Assembly (NCBI RefSeq): GCF_009664365.1
Contig: NZ_CP044310.1
Span: 5,081,001-5,145,000, forward strand
DNA from: Paenibacillus xylanilyticus
GTDB taxonomy: Bacteria; Bacillota; Bacilli; Paenibacillales; Paenibacillaceae
DNA: 64,000 bases
Reading direction: 5' to 3'
Below are positions 42,689 to 52,289 of the stretch, in pieces. The notes under the pieces were generated by a model. The model had not been told where the DNA came from and ran no database searches. It was given only the letters and a program-made list of their open reading frames with translations. The position numbers and the translations under genes were made by a program. Position 1 is the first letter of the stretch. Each line of letters opens with the position of its first letter.

Positions 42689-45097
42689 CTAAGATACGCC
42701 CTTCATCCGGGATATCATCCATTGTGTCAGCTGCGGTGTAGATGCATCCAGCAGTACCTGTTCTGTCTCGGCCATGTTTTCCAATGCCTGATAATGACGG
42801 GACGAAGCCAGATCGCGTTTGGGCGGGTTATCCACAAACGATATTTTGCCATCCTTGCGGGTGATGAACGATAATTCTTCAAACACATCCAGCATCATGG
42901 TAATCATACGCGGCGAACATCCACACTGACGACTGAGCACAGGAGTAATCTCTTGTTCCTCTACCGGTTCAGCTCTCCATTTCGACACCAACATATATAT
43001 ACGCTTGAAGAGGTCTCTGGAAGGCATCTGAAGGCGATCTCGGCGGTTGCCTGATCCGTGCAGAAGGATGATATTCTCGGCTCCGCTGAACATGGCCAGC
43101 ATGGCATCAAGTTGTTCCGGGGTTTCCGGCGTATCAAACACAAATAACGTCCGGACCTGTTCCTGTCCATAATGCTGCGCAGCAGCATTATACGGAAACA
43201 ACCCGACCTTTCTATCATATACCCAAAGGCACGGTTCATACAATGAATTTCCCTCAGAAACATCGATATCCTTCCGGATAATCGCACCTACCGAGCCAGA
43301 TGTATACCTTAAATGTACTTCAAGTGAACCAAGGAACTGTTTCATCGCGTTCAGTGGATCAGCATTCCCACGCAGATCGAAGACTTGAGCGTGTGGAACA
43401 TGAATGTCCTGAAGCATCAATTGCGGTTTGCGCATCCCGTTCCATTCATTGATGGACAATTCGCCCATTACATCAATAAGCGTACCCGCAGGTAAATATT
43501 CGGCCAAAGCTCCCTTGCCAAAGGCAACCGTTTCGAGCTGCTGCCCGTCTTGTTCGAGAACCAGTTTCAGATGCCGTTTCTCCCGGCCCATCGTTCGTGT
43601 TTCTTTTACCATGACATTTCTCAAAACAAAACGAGGTGAAGGATTGCTCATGCCGAAAGGCTGAAGTCTGTCGATTTCCTGAATGACTTTCAGCGGCACG
43701 TCACTAATTCTACACTCGTCGTCTGCCAGTCGCTCAGGCATAAAATCCGCTTCCGTCAGAACGGCGGCTGCAAACTCATTCAACCCCGACTCCAGCTCTT
43801 CCAGCTGATCCCGATGAAGGGTCATGCCTGCAGCTGCCGGATGTCCACCATAGTGGTCCATTGTATGTTTACAAGCCGTGAGTGCCTCATAGATATCCAG
43901 GCCATCAATGGAGCGGGCAGAGCCTTTGCATACACCCGTCTCGGGGTCTATTCCCAAGATGAGCGTCGGACGATAATAGCGTTCCAGTATTTTGGAAGCC
44001 ACGATGCCCACAACCCCCACATTCCAGCCTTCTCCCGCGAGAACAATCACATCGGGAACTTTACCGGAACGAAGCTGAATTTTTTGCTCCAACTGCGCGC
44101 TTGCCTCCTGGACAATGCCCTCGACAACCTGCTGCCGATCCCGATTCAACAGATCAAGTTGACCTGCAAGCATATGAGCCTCATCCAGGTTCTCGGTTGT
44201 AAGAAGCGAAACAGCTCTTCCTGCATGATCCAAACGACCACTGGCATTAATACGGGGAGCCATCGCAAAGGCAATGTTCACTGATGTCACCTGACTTTGA
44301 TCTACACCGCTGATCTCAAGCAGCGCACTTATGCCTGGCAGACGTGTTCCCCGCATGGACTCAACGCCATAACTGACAATAACCCGGTTCTCTCCTTCAA
44401 GCGGCATGAGATCGGCGACGGTACCGATAGCAGCAATCTCCATCCATTCGCCAGGCACCTCACCGATCAGGGCTTGGGCCAGTTTCAAGGCTACTCCCGC
44501 GCCGGCCAAGCCTTTGAAAGGATAGGGACAATCGGGAAGTTTGGGATTAATCAGAGCAAACGCTTCTGGAAGAGTTTCAGGCGGTTCATGGTGATCCGTT
44601 ACGATGACTTCCATTCCAAGTGTTGCCGCATATGCAATTTGTTCCACCGCACTGATTCCTGTATCGACCGTAATAATTAGAGTAACCCCTTGCTGATGGG
44701 CCCAGTCCAGCGCATGATTGTGCAATCCATAGCCTTCATTGGACCGATGAGGGATGTAGATATCATAGGATGCCCCAAGATGCCGCATTAAATGGATCAT
44801 TAGCGAAGTACTGGACACACCATCTGCATCGTAATCTCCATAAATTAAAATATGTTCACCACGCTCCAGCGCAAGCCGGATACGGGGTACAGCTTCATTC
44901 ATGCCCCGTAACAGATAAGGATCATGCATCTGCCCCAGATCTGGATGAAGAAACCGCTCTGCCTCAGTTTCATTATGGACTCCCCGGCTAACCAGCAAAC
45001 GTCCAACAAGTGCTGAAACGGAAAGCGCCTGCGAGAGTCCCGCAGCCGCCTCCAAATCGATATTCGGTGTGTTCCACCGGTATTGCGAATAAAGCAA
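42689..45097 (-). CDS. recJ: Single-stranded-DNA-specific exonuclease RecJ
   Basis: RecJ is a 5'-3' exonuclease of the DHH family. The 802-residue protein has the DHH motifs IYGDYDADGVSSTSLM, TVDTGIS, VTDHHEPPETLPEA and the DHHA1 loop (HYGGHPAAAGMTL), then the OB domain and a long C-terminal extension typical of Bacilli RecJ. The TTG at 45097 follows AAAGGAG at eight bases. It is followed by apt. Confidence 0.95.
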   Translation of the reverse strand: MLYSQYRWNTPNIDLEAAAGLSQALSVSALVGRLLVSRGVHNETEAERFLHPDLGQMHDPYLLRGMNEAVPRIRLALERGEHILIYGDYDADGVSSTSLMIHLMRHLGASYDIYIPHRSNEGYGLHNHALDWAHQQGVTLIITVDTGISAVEQIAYAATLGMEVIVTDHHEPPETLPEAFALINPKLPDCPYPFKGLAGAGVALKLAQALIGEVPGEWMEIAAIGTVADLMPLEGENRVIVSYGVESMRGTRLPGISALLEISGVDQSQVTSVNIAFAMAPRINASGRLDHAGRAVSLLTTENLDEAHMLAGQLDLLNRDRQQVVEGIVQEASAQLEQKIQLRSGKVPDVIVLAGEGWNVGVVGIVASKILERYYRPTLILGIDPETGVCKGSARSIDGLDIYEALTACKHTMDHYGGHPAAAGMTLHRDQLEELESGLNEFAAAVLTEADFMPERLADDECRISDVPLKVIQEIDRLQPFGMSNPSPRFVLRNVMVKETRTMGREKRHLKLVLEQDGQQLETVAFGKGALAEYLPAGTLIDVMGELSINEWNGMRKPQLMLQDIHVPHAQVFDLRGNADPLNAMKQFLGSLEVHLRYTSGSVGAIIRKDIDVSEGNSLYEPCLWVYDRKVGLFPYNAAAQHYGQEQVRTLFVFDTPETPEQLDAMLAMFSGAENIILLHGSGNRRDRLQMPSRDLFKRIYMLVSKWRAEPVEEQEITPVLSRQCGCSPRMITMMLDVFEELSFITRKDGKISFVDNPPKRDLASSRHYQALENMAETEQVLLDASTPQLTQWMISRMKGVS

Positions 45098-45137
45098 TGA
45101 TAACGCTCCTTTCCTGATCTACGGGACCCGCGCTTCA

Positions 45138-46103
45138 TTACTGAATTAATGTCGCTTCATGATCGGGCAGTTCATGATTGGATTTGTATGGATATCCCGG
45201 ATCATAAGGGATAGCCTGGATTTGTACTTCTTTTACATGACTAAATCGGGTTAACAGCAGGGTCTTGGCGCGATTGGCAATTTCCTGTGCTTCCAGCACC
45301 GAGATTCTCGGATTCACACTAATGACCAGTTCAACGGTTACAGCATGTTCCTGTTCCCGGGCAGTCAGATGCTCAATTGTAATAACACCATAAACCCGTT
45401 GTACCGTTTCCTTGAAATCCATGGCCTCTTCCTGTTCCAGTTCCTGAACGAGCGAGCCATAGACGGTATCTACAATCATGCGGTAACCCTTATGAAGCAC
45501 GAAGCAGGAAGCAATAAGTGCGGCCGCTGGGTCCATATACAGCAGAACATGAATCCCCATCGTTTCACCAGCCATAGAACCTGCAATGCCTATGAGTACA
45601 GTGAGAGAACAATAGAGAGCACGACGATGTTCCTGAGCATAGGACAGAGCCTGCGACTGATTACGCCTGCGGTAATATCGATATTGAAATTGGAAAATAG
45701 CTTCTTTCACAGCAAGCGCAGCAAAAGCTGCAATAAGTGCATGATCGTATTTTGCCGATTCGCCAGGCTCATCCCCGGTCAATCCGGTCAGAGCAGAGAT
45801 TGCAATCTGTAATCCTCCCATCAGGATCAGGACGGACAGCAGCACCGTAATCCCGGGCCTCGCCATGCGCGAATGCTCTCTGACCTTTTCCCTGCGAGCT
45901 TTGTTGCTATCCTGTACAGACTTCGAGGGGAAGAGACCTGCCAGTGAGGAAGCAGCTTCCGAGGCAGAATACAGACCATCGGCAAGCAGCGATTTGCTGT
46001 TCGCCATATAACCGACGCCAGCCTTAATCACTGCAAGTGTCATATTCCCGGCAATACCACTCCACGTTGCCGCTTGAGCAGCTGGAATACGTTCTCTGGT
46101 CAT
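45138..46103 (-). CDS. Cation diffusion facilitator family transporter
   Basis: This 321-residue CDF antiporter has six membrane helices. SKSLLADGLYSASEAASSL in helix 2 gives one side of the metal site (Asp and Ser instead of a His), and the last helix has a DPAAALIASCFVL segment for the other. A cytoplasmic domain (VITIEHLTAREQEHAVTVELVISV) follows. The pattern is closer to the Mn/Fe-type YdbO/YeaB branch than to zinc-specific members, but the metal is not certain. The C-terminal about 30 residues are polar. The ATG follows AGGGGG. Confidence 0.9.
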   Translation of the reverse strand: MTRERIPAAQAATWSGIAGNMTLAVIKAGVGYMANSKSLLADGLYSASEAASSLAGLFPSKSVQDSNKARREKVREHSRMARPGITVLLSVLILMGGLQIAISALTGLTGDEPGESAKYDHALIAAFAALAVKEAIFQFQYRYYRRRNQSQALSYAQEHRRALYCSLTVLIGIAGSMAGETMGIHVLLYMDPAAALIASCFVLHKGYRMIVDTVYGSLVQELEQEEAMDFKETVQRVYGVITIEHLTAREQEHAVTVELVISVNPRISVLEAQEIANRAKTLLLTRFSHVKEVQIQAIPYDPGYPYKSNHELPDHEATLIQ

Positions 46104-46176
46104 GAAAATTCCCCCTTAATCCTGTACGTAAAGTTGCAAAACCGCGCCTGACAGACGCGGCTTGCAAATAAGATGT

Positions 46177-47085
46177 TTAGTTGGATGCTTTAGCAGTTGC
46201 TTTAGGCTTTGTTGTCTGCTTGCCTTTGAGTGTAAACCACAACGGTGCTGCAATAAAGATGGAAGAGTATGCGCCGAACAATGTTCCGATTACCATTGCA
46301 AGCGAGAACATGCGGATGGACTCTCCACCGAAGATAAACAAGCAAAGTGACGCAATAAACACCGTAAATGTCGTATTTAATGAACGCGTCATTGTTTGTG
46401 ATAAACTGCGGTTAACTACTTCACGCAAATCAGCTTTTGTTGTTTTCTTAGCAAAACGAAGGTTCTCTCTCATACGGTCAAAGATAACGATTGTATCATT
46501 AATCGAAAATCCGACAATCGTCAATACAGCAGTAATGAACGTCAAGTTCACTTCCAGCCGGAAGAGAGAGAATACACTGATGACCACAAACGCATCATGA
46601 AACAGAGAAACCACTGCTGCTACAGCGAAGCGCCACTCAAACCGGATAGCTACATAGATCATGATCCCGATACTGGCAATGAGTACAGCATAAATAGCAT
46701 TACGCTCTAACTCTTTGGCCATTTCCGGATCAACCGTATTGACCTCATACGAAGCTGCTGAGTCCAGCTTGGTGAATTCCTCTTTGAATTTACTCTCCTG
46801 TGTTTCGTCCAATACGTTGGAGAAACGAACGTTAACCCGGTCTGAACCTGGCGTGATATTTACATCGCCTTCATTGACGCCAATGTCTTTGATAATCGGA
46901 GTAATCTGTTCAGACGTTATCGCTTTGGATACGGTAATATCCACATTCGAACCTGAGCGGAAATCAACCGCATAATTCAATCCTAGGGAGAACAAACTGA
47001 TAATCCCTGCCAAAGTCAAAATAATGGAGAACGTATAGGCAATCTTACTGCCCTTAATGTAATCAAAGTTCCAATTAAAGCGCAC
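46177..47085 (-). CDS. secF: Protein translocase subunit SecF
   Basis: SecF pairs with SecD to drive late steps of Sec export with the proton gradient. The 302-residue protein has six membrane helices, RSGSNVDI in the periplasmic region and the motif FSINDTIVIFDRMREN in the fourth helix. The GTG at 47085 is better spaced from AGGAG than the GTG at 47094. The gene overlaps the end of secD by 11 bases, which suggests translational coupling. Confidence 0.94.
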   Translation of the reverse strand: MRFNWNFDYIKGSKIAYTFSIILTLAGIISLFSLGLNYAVDFRSGSNVDITVSKAITSEQITPIIKDIGVNEGDVNITPGSDRVNVRFSNVLDETQESKFKEEFTKLDSAASYEVNTVDPEMAKELERNAIYAVLIASIGIMIYVAIRFEWRFAVAAVVSLFHDAFVVISVFSLFRLEVNLTFITAVLTIVGFSINDTIVIFDRMRENLRFAKKTTKADLREVVNRSLSQTMTRSLNTTFTVFIASLCLFIFGGESIRMFSLAMVIGTLFGAYSSIFIAAPLWFTLKGKQTTKPKATAKASN

Positions 47086-48325
47086 GAATTTCACTCTCCT
47101 TCACTCCGAAGTACTTAGGCTTCTTCAACACGTTAGCCCGCACAAGCAGGGTCAACAGGAAGCGGGAGAAGAAAATATTCGTGATAATGCTGGTGACGAT
47201 GTCAAAAATCAGCACGAGCGCGAAACCTTTGACTGCGCCTGTACCCAGGAAAAACATAACGGCCGCAGCAATGATGGTTGTGATATTGGAGTCGATAATG
47301 GTACGGAAGGAATGTTTGCTTCCTGCCTTAACCGACGACAGAATTGATTTACCACTCCGCATTTCTTCCTTAATCCGTTCGTACGTAATGATGTTGGCGT
47401 CAACCGCCATCCCAATACCCAAGATAAATGCTGCAATACCCGGAAGGGTAAGCACAAATTCTCCCATATAGAAGATCGCAAGTACCAGCCACGTATGTGT
47501 AATCAAGGCAAAGCTTGCGATGATCCCCGGTATGCGGTACAGACCAATCATGAACACTAAAATAATAACGGAACCGATCAAGCCCGCTTTAATCGTTTGG
47601 TCGAGAGACAATTTCCCCAGCGTTGCTCCAACGCTTTGCGAGTACTTCTCTGTAAGTTTCAGAGGGAGTGCACCCAGGTTAATGGTATCACGCAGCTGGT
47701 TTGCTTCCTCACGTGTGTAACTGCCTGTGATTTGCGCCGAACCGTCCGTCAATTGCTGCTGTACGGTTGGGGCAGAGAGCAGCTGATCATCCAGATAGAT
47801 GGCCAGAGGTTGTCCAATAAGGCGCTTCGTAATTTCAGAAAATTTAGCCTTATCCTTAACTTGAATGTCAATCATGGGAGCATTGAGCTGATTAAAGACC
47901 ACCTTCGCTCCATTCTCAACAAATTCATTTCCTCGAAGCTCAATCTTCGTATACTCGCCTTCCTTGTCATTCTCTCCTTTACTACGGAAAGTCAGGACGG
48001 CAGGTTCTTTCATTTTGGCTCTTACTTCAGCCTCGTCCGTAACACCAGCCAATTTCAAACGAATCCGGTTGGTTCCTTCTGTGGTTACTTCCGGCTCGCT
48101 TGTTCCGAGCGCATTGGCACGGCTTTCCAGACTTCTTGCAGTTTGTACCAAAGAGGCTTTGGTAACTTGCTGCCCTTGTTCCAGCGGCTCTGCTTCATAT
48201 AAGATCTCGTAGCCTCCCTTTAAATCGAGGCCCAAGCGAATATTTTTGAGCAGGCCCGGACTTGTGCCCAACATAACTCCTGTGGTCACAAGCACGACCA
48301 GAATGAAACTGACAATTCTCTTCAT
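47075..48325 (-). CDS. secD: Protein translocase subunit SecD
   Basis: This 416-residue protein has one N-terminal membrane helix, the D1 motif LGLDLKGGYEILYEAEP, and five further helices with ILGIGMAVDANIITYERIKEEM. The large P1 head domain is short, as in Gram-positive SecD. In Bacillus secD and secF are fused in one gene; here they are separate and overlapping. The ATG at 48325 follows AGGAACGGC; upstream frame extension to 48400 has no site. Confidence 0.94.
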   Translation of the reverse strand: MKRIVSFILVVLVTTGVMLGTSPGLLKNIRLGLDLKGGYEILYEAEPLEQGQQVTKASLVQTARSLESRANALGTSEPEVTTEGTNRIRLKLAGVTDEAEVRAKMKEPAVLTFRSKGENDKEGEYTKIELRGNEFVENGAKVVFNQLNAPMIDIQVKDKAKFSEITKRLIGQPLAIYLDDQLLSAPTVQQQLTDGSAQITGSYTREEANQLRDTINLGALPLKLTEKYSQSVGATLGKLSLDQTIKAGLIGSVIILVFMIGLYRIPGIIASFALITHTWLVLAIFYMGEFVLTLPGIAAFILGIGMAVDANIITYERIKEEMRSGKSILSSVKAGSKHSFRTIIDSNITTIIAAAVMFFLGTGAVKGFALVLIFDIVTSIITNIFFSRFLLTLLVRANVLKKPKYFGVKESEIRAL

Positions 48326-48416
48326 GCCGTTCCTAGATCCCCCTTCATTCTCAATATTCCTATTATAGCGATGCCGTAAAAAGCAGTCAATTTCCAACAC
48401 AAAAAGATCCCTTTCG

Positions 48417-48692
48417 TTAGAAAGAGGACCCCCGATATGCAGAAACGGTCATAAAGTTCATAAAGCTTGTTGCTTTCAGTGACAAAATGTCGTTCACCAA
48501 TTGGTGAAGCGGTGGAATGCCCTGTTTTTCATATTTATGACTAACGCAATTCCAGACATCTTTGCTGGTCACATATTCGTACCCGACGAGCCTTAATTCC
48601 TCCGCCTTGCTGCGACATAACATCTCAATGGATTCTTCCAGCTCCATATCGTTCATTTCTTCCAAGCGGGGAGCGCCTCCCTTCTTACGCAC
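48417..48692 (-). CDS. comN: ComN-like post-transcriptional regulator
   Basis: This 91-residue protein has the Post_transc_reg family core LCRSKAEELRLVGYEYVTSKDVW followed by VNDILSLKATSFMNFM. In B. subtilis ComN controls comE mRNA localisation and lies between secDF and spoVB, as here. The listed start is a GTG at 48692; a TTG at 48665 placed ten bases after GGGAGG may be the true one, giving 82 aa. Confidence 0.85.
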   Translation of the reverse strand: MRKKGGAPRLEEMNDMELEESIEMLCRSKAEELRLVGYEYVTSKDVWNCVSHKYEKQGIPPLHQLVNDILSLKATSFMNFMTVSAYRGSSF

Positions 48693-48883
48693 AAGCCTTT
48701 ATGCGGCATCAATATTACATAATTCGACTTCATATATTCAGATTCCTGCTTGCCCAATCTGGATCTTTTTGTTAATGAAGTCCAAGTTGTCATGAGAAGA
48801 CAGTGGACTGGCATAGGATGAAGAACAACGGATTTGTCCCGTTTACGAGACCTGTTACTTTCAACCGGGAAAGAGGGGTAGTT

Positions 48884-50494
48884 TTGAAGAAGCAGACATT
48901 TATCCAGGGAGCCATGATCCTGCTCGCTGCAGGCATTATTAATCGTATTCTCGGCTTTATCCCCCGTATTGCGCTCCCTCGCGTAATCGGAGCAGAAGGA
49001 GTGGGTTTGTATCAGCTAAGCTATCCTTTCTTCATCGTACTTGTGACATTGATTACCGGAGGCATACCGCTCGCCGTTGCCAAACTCGTTGCTGAAGCAG
49101 ATACAGGGGCCAACCGCTATTCTCCCCAGCGCATACTACAGATTAGTCTAAGCTTCACCTTGACCTTGGGCGTTGTTTTCATGTTTCTGTGCATTGTCTT
49201 TGCACCGTGGGTTACACGTTATGTTCTAACGGATGAGAGGGTGTATCATACGTTTGTAAGCATGAGTCCGATGATTGCGATCATAGCCGTGTCTGCGGTG
49301 TATCGCGGGTATTTTCAGGGCAAGCAGAATATGATTCCTACTGCCGCTTCCTCCATTACGGAAACCATCGTACGCATTATTTGCGTGATCTGGTTCTCCT
49401 GGCTGCTTCTCCCACAAGGTATTGCCCAGGCAGCAGCAGGGGCCATGCTCGGAGCACTCGTCGGTGAATTTGTAGGCATGCTTGTCCTGCTATGGAATTA
49501 CAACAGACATAAAAAGGATCCTGATCGCTCCAACCATCTGATCCCACCAAATGCACATGTTCCCCCACCCGCACTACCCGTTGATTCAAATGCATCACAA
49601 ACAGGATTGATCAGACGCCTCCTGGCCATCTCTGTACCCGTAACAGCAGGCCGTCTAGTAGGCTCACTCTCCTATCTTGCTGAAACCATTGTCACCGCTC
49701 AAAGTCTGGCTATTGCGGGCATATCCCGTGGACTGGCGACCGCTCAATATGGTGCGTTACAAGGCATGATCATTCCGCTGCTGCTCCTGCCGGGTGCACT
49801 GACTTCATCACTTGCCACATCACTTGTTCCCTCCCTGTCAGAAGCATCTGCACAGGGGGATCGGGCGCTCATCCATAAACGAATGCACCAGGCACTGCGG
49901 CTTGCGCTCGTCACAGGTGCCCCTTTTGCTGTTTTTATGTATGTGCTTGCCGAACCGATGTGTTTAGTACTGTATAATGATGCATCGATCGGAAGCATGC
50001 TTAAACTTATGGCTCCTTTTGCTCTGTTTATCTACATTCAGGCACCTCTTCAAGCTGCTCTGCAGGCACTCGATCGTCCAGGAAAAGCTCTTCTCAATAC
50101 ATTTATCGGTGCGGTCATTAAAATCACTTTGATTTTGCTGCTTGCATCCAAACCTGAATACGGCATTTTTGGTGCAGTAATTGCTATCTGTGTGAACTCA
50201 ACTGTGGTTACTCTTTTACATGCCAGAAGTGTGCGCCATTTGCTTCAGTTCCGGTTCAAATGGATGGATTGGGTCAAAACAGCAGCCGGCATGGTTATTA
50301 TGGGAGCAGCAACCCTTTTGGTTTATGAACATACGGCCATTTTGCTGCCCTTCTGGCTGAGAATGATCCTTGCCCCTCTTGCTGGTCTCATTGTTTATTT
50401 TATTGTGATGGGCATGACCCGCATGATTGACTTTCATGATCTCTCCCGGATGCCGATCATTGGTTCCTGGTTCCAACGGCGATCTCGGAAGTAA
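48884..50494 (+). CDS. spoVB: Stage V sporulation protein B, polysaccharide-type flippase
   Basis: SpoVB-type MOP flippases move lipid-linked precursors needed for the spore cortex. The 536-residue protein has 14 membrane segments, starting QTFIQGAMILLAAGIINRILG and including GAEGVGLYQLSYPFF and RLVGSLSYLAETIVTAQ. The TTG at 48884 follows GAGGGG. Transcription is opposite to its neighbours comN and the DUF421 gene. Family members in this position are SpoVB; another flippase role cannot be fully excluded. Confidence 0.9.
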   Translation: MKKQTFIQGAMILLAAGIINRILGFIPRIALPRVIGAEGVGLYQLSYPFFIVLVTLITGGIPLAVAKLVAEADTGANRYSPQRILQISLSFTLTLGVVFMFLCIVFAPWVTRYVLTDERVYHTFVSMSPMIAIIAVSAVYRGYFQGKQNMIPTAASSITETIVRIICVIWFSWLLLPQGIAQAAAGAMLGALVGEFVGMLVLLWNYNRHKKDPDRSNHLIPPNAHVPPPALPVDSNASQTGLIRRLLAISVPVTAGRLVGSLSYLAETIVTAQSLAIAGISRGLATAQYGALQGMIIPLLLLPGALTSSLATSLVPSLSEASAQGDRALIHKRMHQALRLALVTGAPFAVFMYVLAEPMCLVLYNDASIGSMLKLMAPFALFIYIQAPLQAALQALDRPGKALLNTFIGAVIKITLILLLASKPEYGIFGAVIAICVNSTVVTLLHARSVRHLLQFRFKWMDWVKTAAGMVIMGAATLLVYEHTAILLPFWLRMILAPLAGLIVYFIVMGMTRMIDFHDLSRMPIIGSWFQRRSRK

Positions 50495-50505
50495 GCAGAC
50501 TATCG

Positions 50506-51246
50506 CTATTTTTTATCATCCTTGAGGCTTACGAATACTTTGCCATTATGGTCGATGGAGCATATAAACACATCCTTGAAATCGAGCACACCCTTCTGTT
50601 GTATCTGGTTTTTCAGCCAAAAGCGTGTTTTCTGGATCAGCTCCAAATTTTGGTCTTGGACTTTACCATCCATAATTAACGGCAGGGGAAGGCCCTCGTA
50701 TTTAATATTTTGAAAGCCATCGACCTTGTCCTGCCTGGGCTTTTTCATGTTATTTTGCGATGAACTGTTTCCTTGGCCCGAAGAAGAGTTGTTCATGGGG
50801 ATAACCGTTAACTTCCCCGTCGTTTCCAAAATGGCAAATTCGACTTCACCAATACTGTCGATATTCTGTTCACGTAACTGCAGCAGCAGGTCATCCAAAT
50901 TATATCGCTGTTTGCGCATTTCATCGCGATGCAGTGTACCCTTGGAGATGAGTACCGTCGGTTTGCCATCAATCATGAGTCGTAAGCGACGGCTCTTGAG
51001 ACTTAGAAAAGCCATGCCAATCTGAACAACAAGTACAGTCACCATGGGCACAATGCCGTGAGACAACGGCTTATCTGTATCCTCGATGACAAATGCGGCT
51101 ATCTCAGCAAGCATAATGGACACAACCAGATCGAACATGGATAGCTTTCCTATTTCCCTTTTACCCATAATCCGAATGGCCCCATAGACAATAAAATACA
51201 TGAGAATTGTTCGAAAGATATGTGCTCCTATATCCGAAATGTTCAT
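50506..51246 (-). CDS. DUF421 membrane protein (YetF/YrbG family)
   Basis: This 246-residue protein has three N-terminal membrane helices (RTILMYFIVYGAIRIMGKREIGKL contains the family motif) and a cytoplasmic two-part domain (LMIDGKPTVLISKGTLHRDEMRKQRYNLDDLLLQLRE). A Ser/Asn/Gln-rich linker (NNSSSGQGNSSSQNN) separates them from the C-terminal module. It matches B. subtilis yrbG in position next to spoVB. Function unknown in detail; related proteins are sporulation or membrane-stress linked. Confidence 0.9.
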   Translation of the reverse strand: MNISDIGAHIFRTILMYFIVYGAIRIMGKREIGKLSMFDLVVSIMLAEIAAFVIEDTDKPLSHGIVPMVTVLVVQIGMAFLSLKSRRLRLMIDGKPTVLISKGTLHRDEMRKQRYNLDDLLLQLREQNIDSIGEVEFAILETTGKLTVIPMNNSSSGQGNSSSQNNMKKPRQDKVDGFQNIKYEGLPLPLIMDGKVQDQNLELIQKTRFWLKNQIQQKGVLDFKDVFICSIDHNGKVFVSLKDDKK

Positions 51247-51429
51247 ACCATGGTCCCTCCTTCACATCTGATTTACAAACAGATACCTGAAGCGTAATCC
51301 CTATTTTGACCTGAACCAGGTATGCCCATGCGAATCTTGATTGTTCATTTAATGGAAAATTCAGTTCATAACTCGTGAGGCTTGACCATACAATGTAATA
51401 ATTTCAAACTTGTACAAGGGGGTTGCTTC

Positions 51430-51822
51430 ATGCAGCTGATTCGCCGAGTGATTTCGTTTCGAATGTCCAACCCGATTTTGTCGGGCCTCTGCCATGCATT
51501 TGTATGGATGTTACTGGGAGCGTTAATCCTCTCCCTCTTTCTCTGGATGAGCAGCATGCGGGAGCAAGAACTTTCGCTTTACACGTATGTCGTTCATGGC
51601 TTGTCTTTACTGGTTGGAGGATTTGTAGCGGGAAAACGGTCTGGCGAAAAAGGCTGGTACCATGGAGGGCTAACCGGTATCATCTATGGACTGATCGTAT
51701 TGCTTATTGGTTTCCTCGCTTTGGATGCTTCATTCAATTGGAAAGACAGTCTGCAGCTTGCAAGCGCATTTCTGATTTCGGCACTCGGAGGAATTTTCGG
51801 GGTGAATACACACAGATCGTAG
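51430..51822 (+). CDS. TIGR04086 family membrane protein (YrzE-like)
   Basis: This 130-residue protein has four membrane segments, the second including VHGLSLLVGGFVAGKRSGEKGWYHGGLTG, which is the TIGR04086 signature. The ATG at 51430 follows AAGGGGG at seven bases. It corresponds in position to B. subtilis yrzE between yrbG and yajC. Function unknown. Confidence 0.88.
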   Translation: MQLIRRVISFRMSNPILSGLCHAFVWMLLGALILSLFLWMSSMREQELSLYTYVVHGLSLLVGGFVAGKRSGEKGWYHGGLTGIIYGLIVLLIGFLALDASFNWKDSLQLASAFLISALGGIFGVNTHRS

Positions 51823-51859
51823 AAGTTTGAATCGTATGACCTTACAGAGAAAAAGAAAA

Positions 51860-51891
51860 AGAGAACCGGGTCTCTAGAGATCCGGTTCTCT
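51860..51891. terminator. Bidirectional terminator between yrzE-like gene and yajC
   Basis: AGAGAACCGG.TCTCT / AGAGA.CCGGTTCTCT is a near-perfect palindrome between convergent genes. Confidence 0.75.
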
Positions 51892-51908
51892 GCACTAACT
51901 ACAATAAT

Positions 51909-52223
51909 CTATTCAACAGCGGTTTCACGACTCACTGCACTGCTGATCGCATTACGGTCGAATGTAAGCTTAGTTACATCGTTTACACGAAGTACAACCA
52001 CATCATCCGTAATTTCAGCGATCGTACCGTGAAGGCCACCGATCGTTACAATTTTATCGCCCTTTTTCAACTGGTTCAGCATTGCATTACGCTGCTTTTG
52101 CTTTTTGTTCTGTGGACGAATCATCAAGAAGTAGAAAATCGCAACCATGAGTACCAAAGGTACAATCAAAGATACAATTCCACCGCCTGCGTTGGCCGCT
52201 TGTAAAGGCATTCCCTGGAACAT
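51909..52223 (-). CDS. yajC: Preprotein translocase subunit YajC
   Basis: This 104-residue SecDF-associated protein has one N-terminal membrane helix (VSLIVPLVLMVAIFYFLMIRPQ) followed by the conserved LKKGDKIVTIGGLHGTI. The ATG at 52223 follows AGGGGGAG. It lies downstream of tgt, as in most bacteria. Confidence 0.95.
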   Translation of the reverse strand: MFQGMPLQAANAGGGIVSLIVPLVLMVAIFYFLMIRPQNKKQKQRNAMLNQLKKGDKIVTIGGLHGTIAEITDDVVVLRVNDVTKLTFDRNAISSAVSRETAVE

Positions 52224-52289
52224 TCAAAACTCCCCCTTATCGACTATACTTTCAGATACTGCGTGTTTCTCCGGTTCTGCAAAACCTGA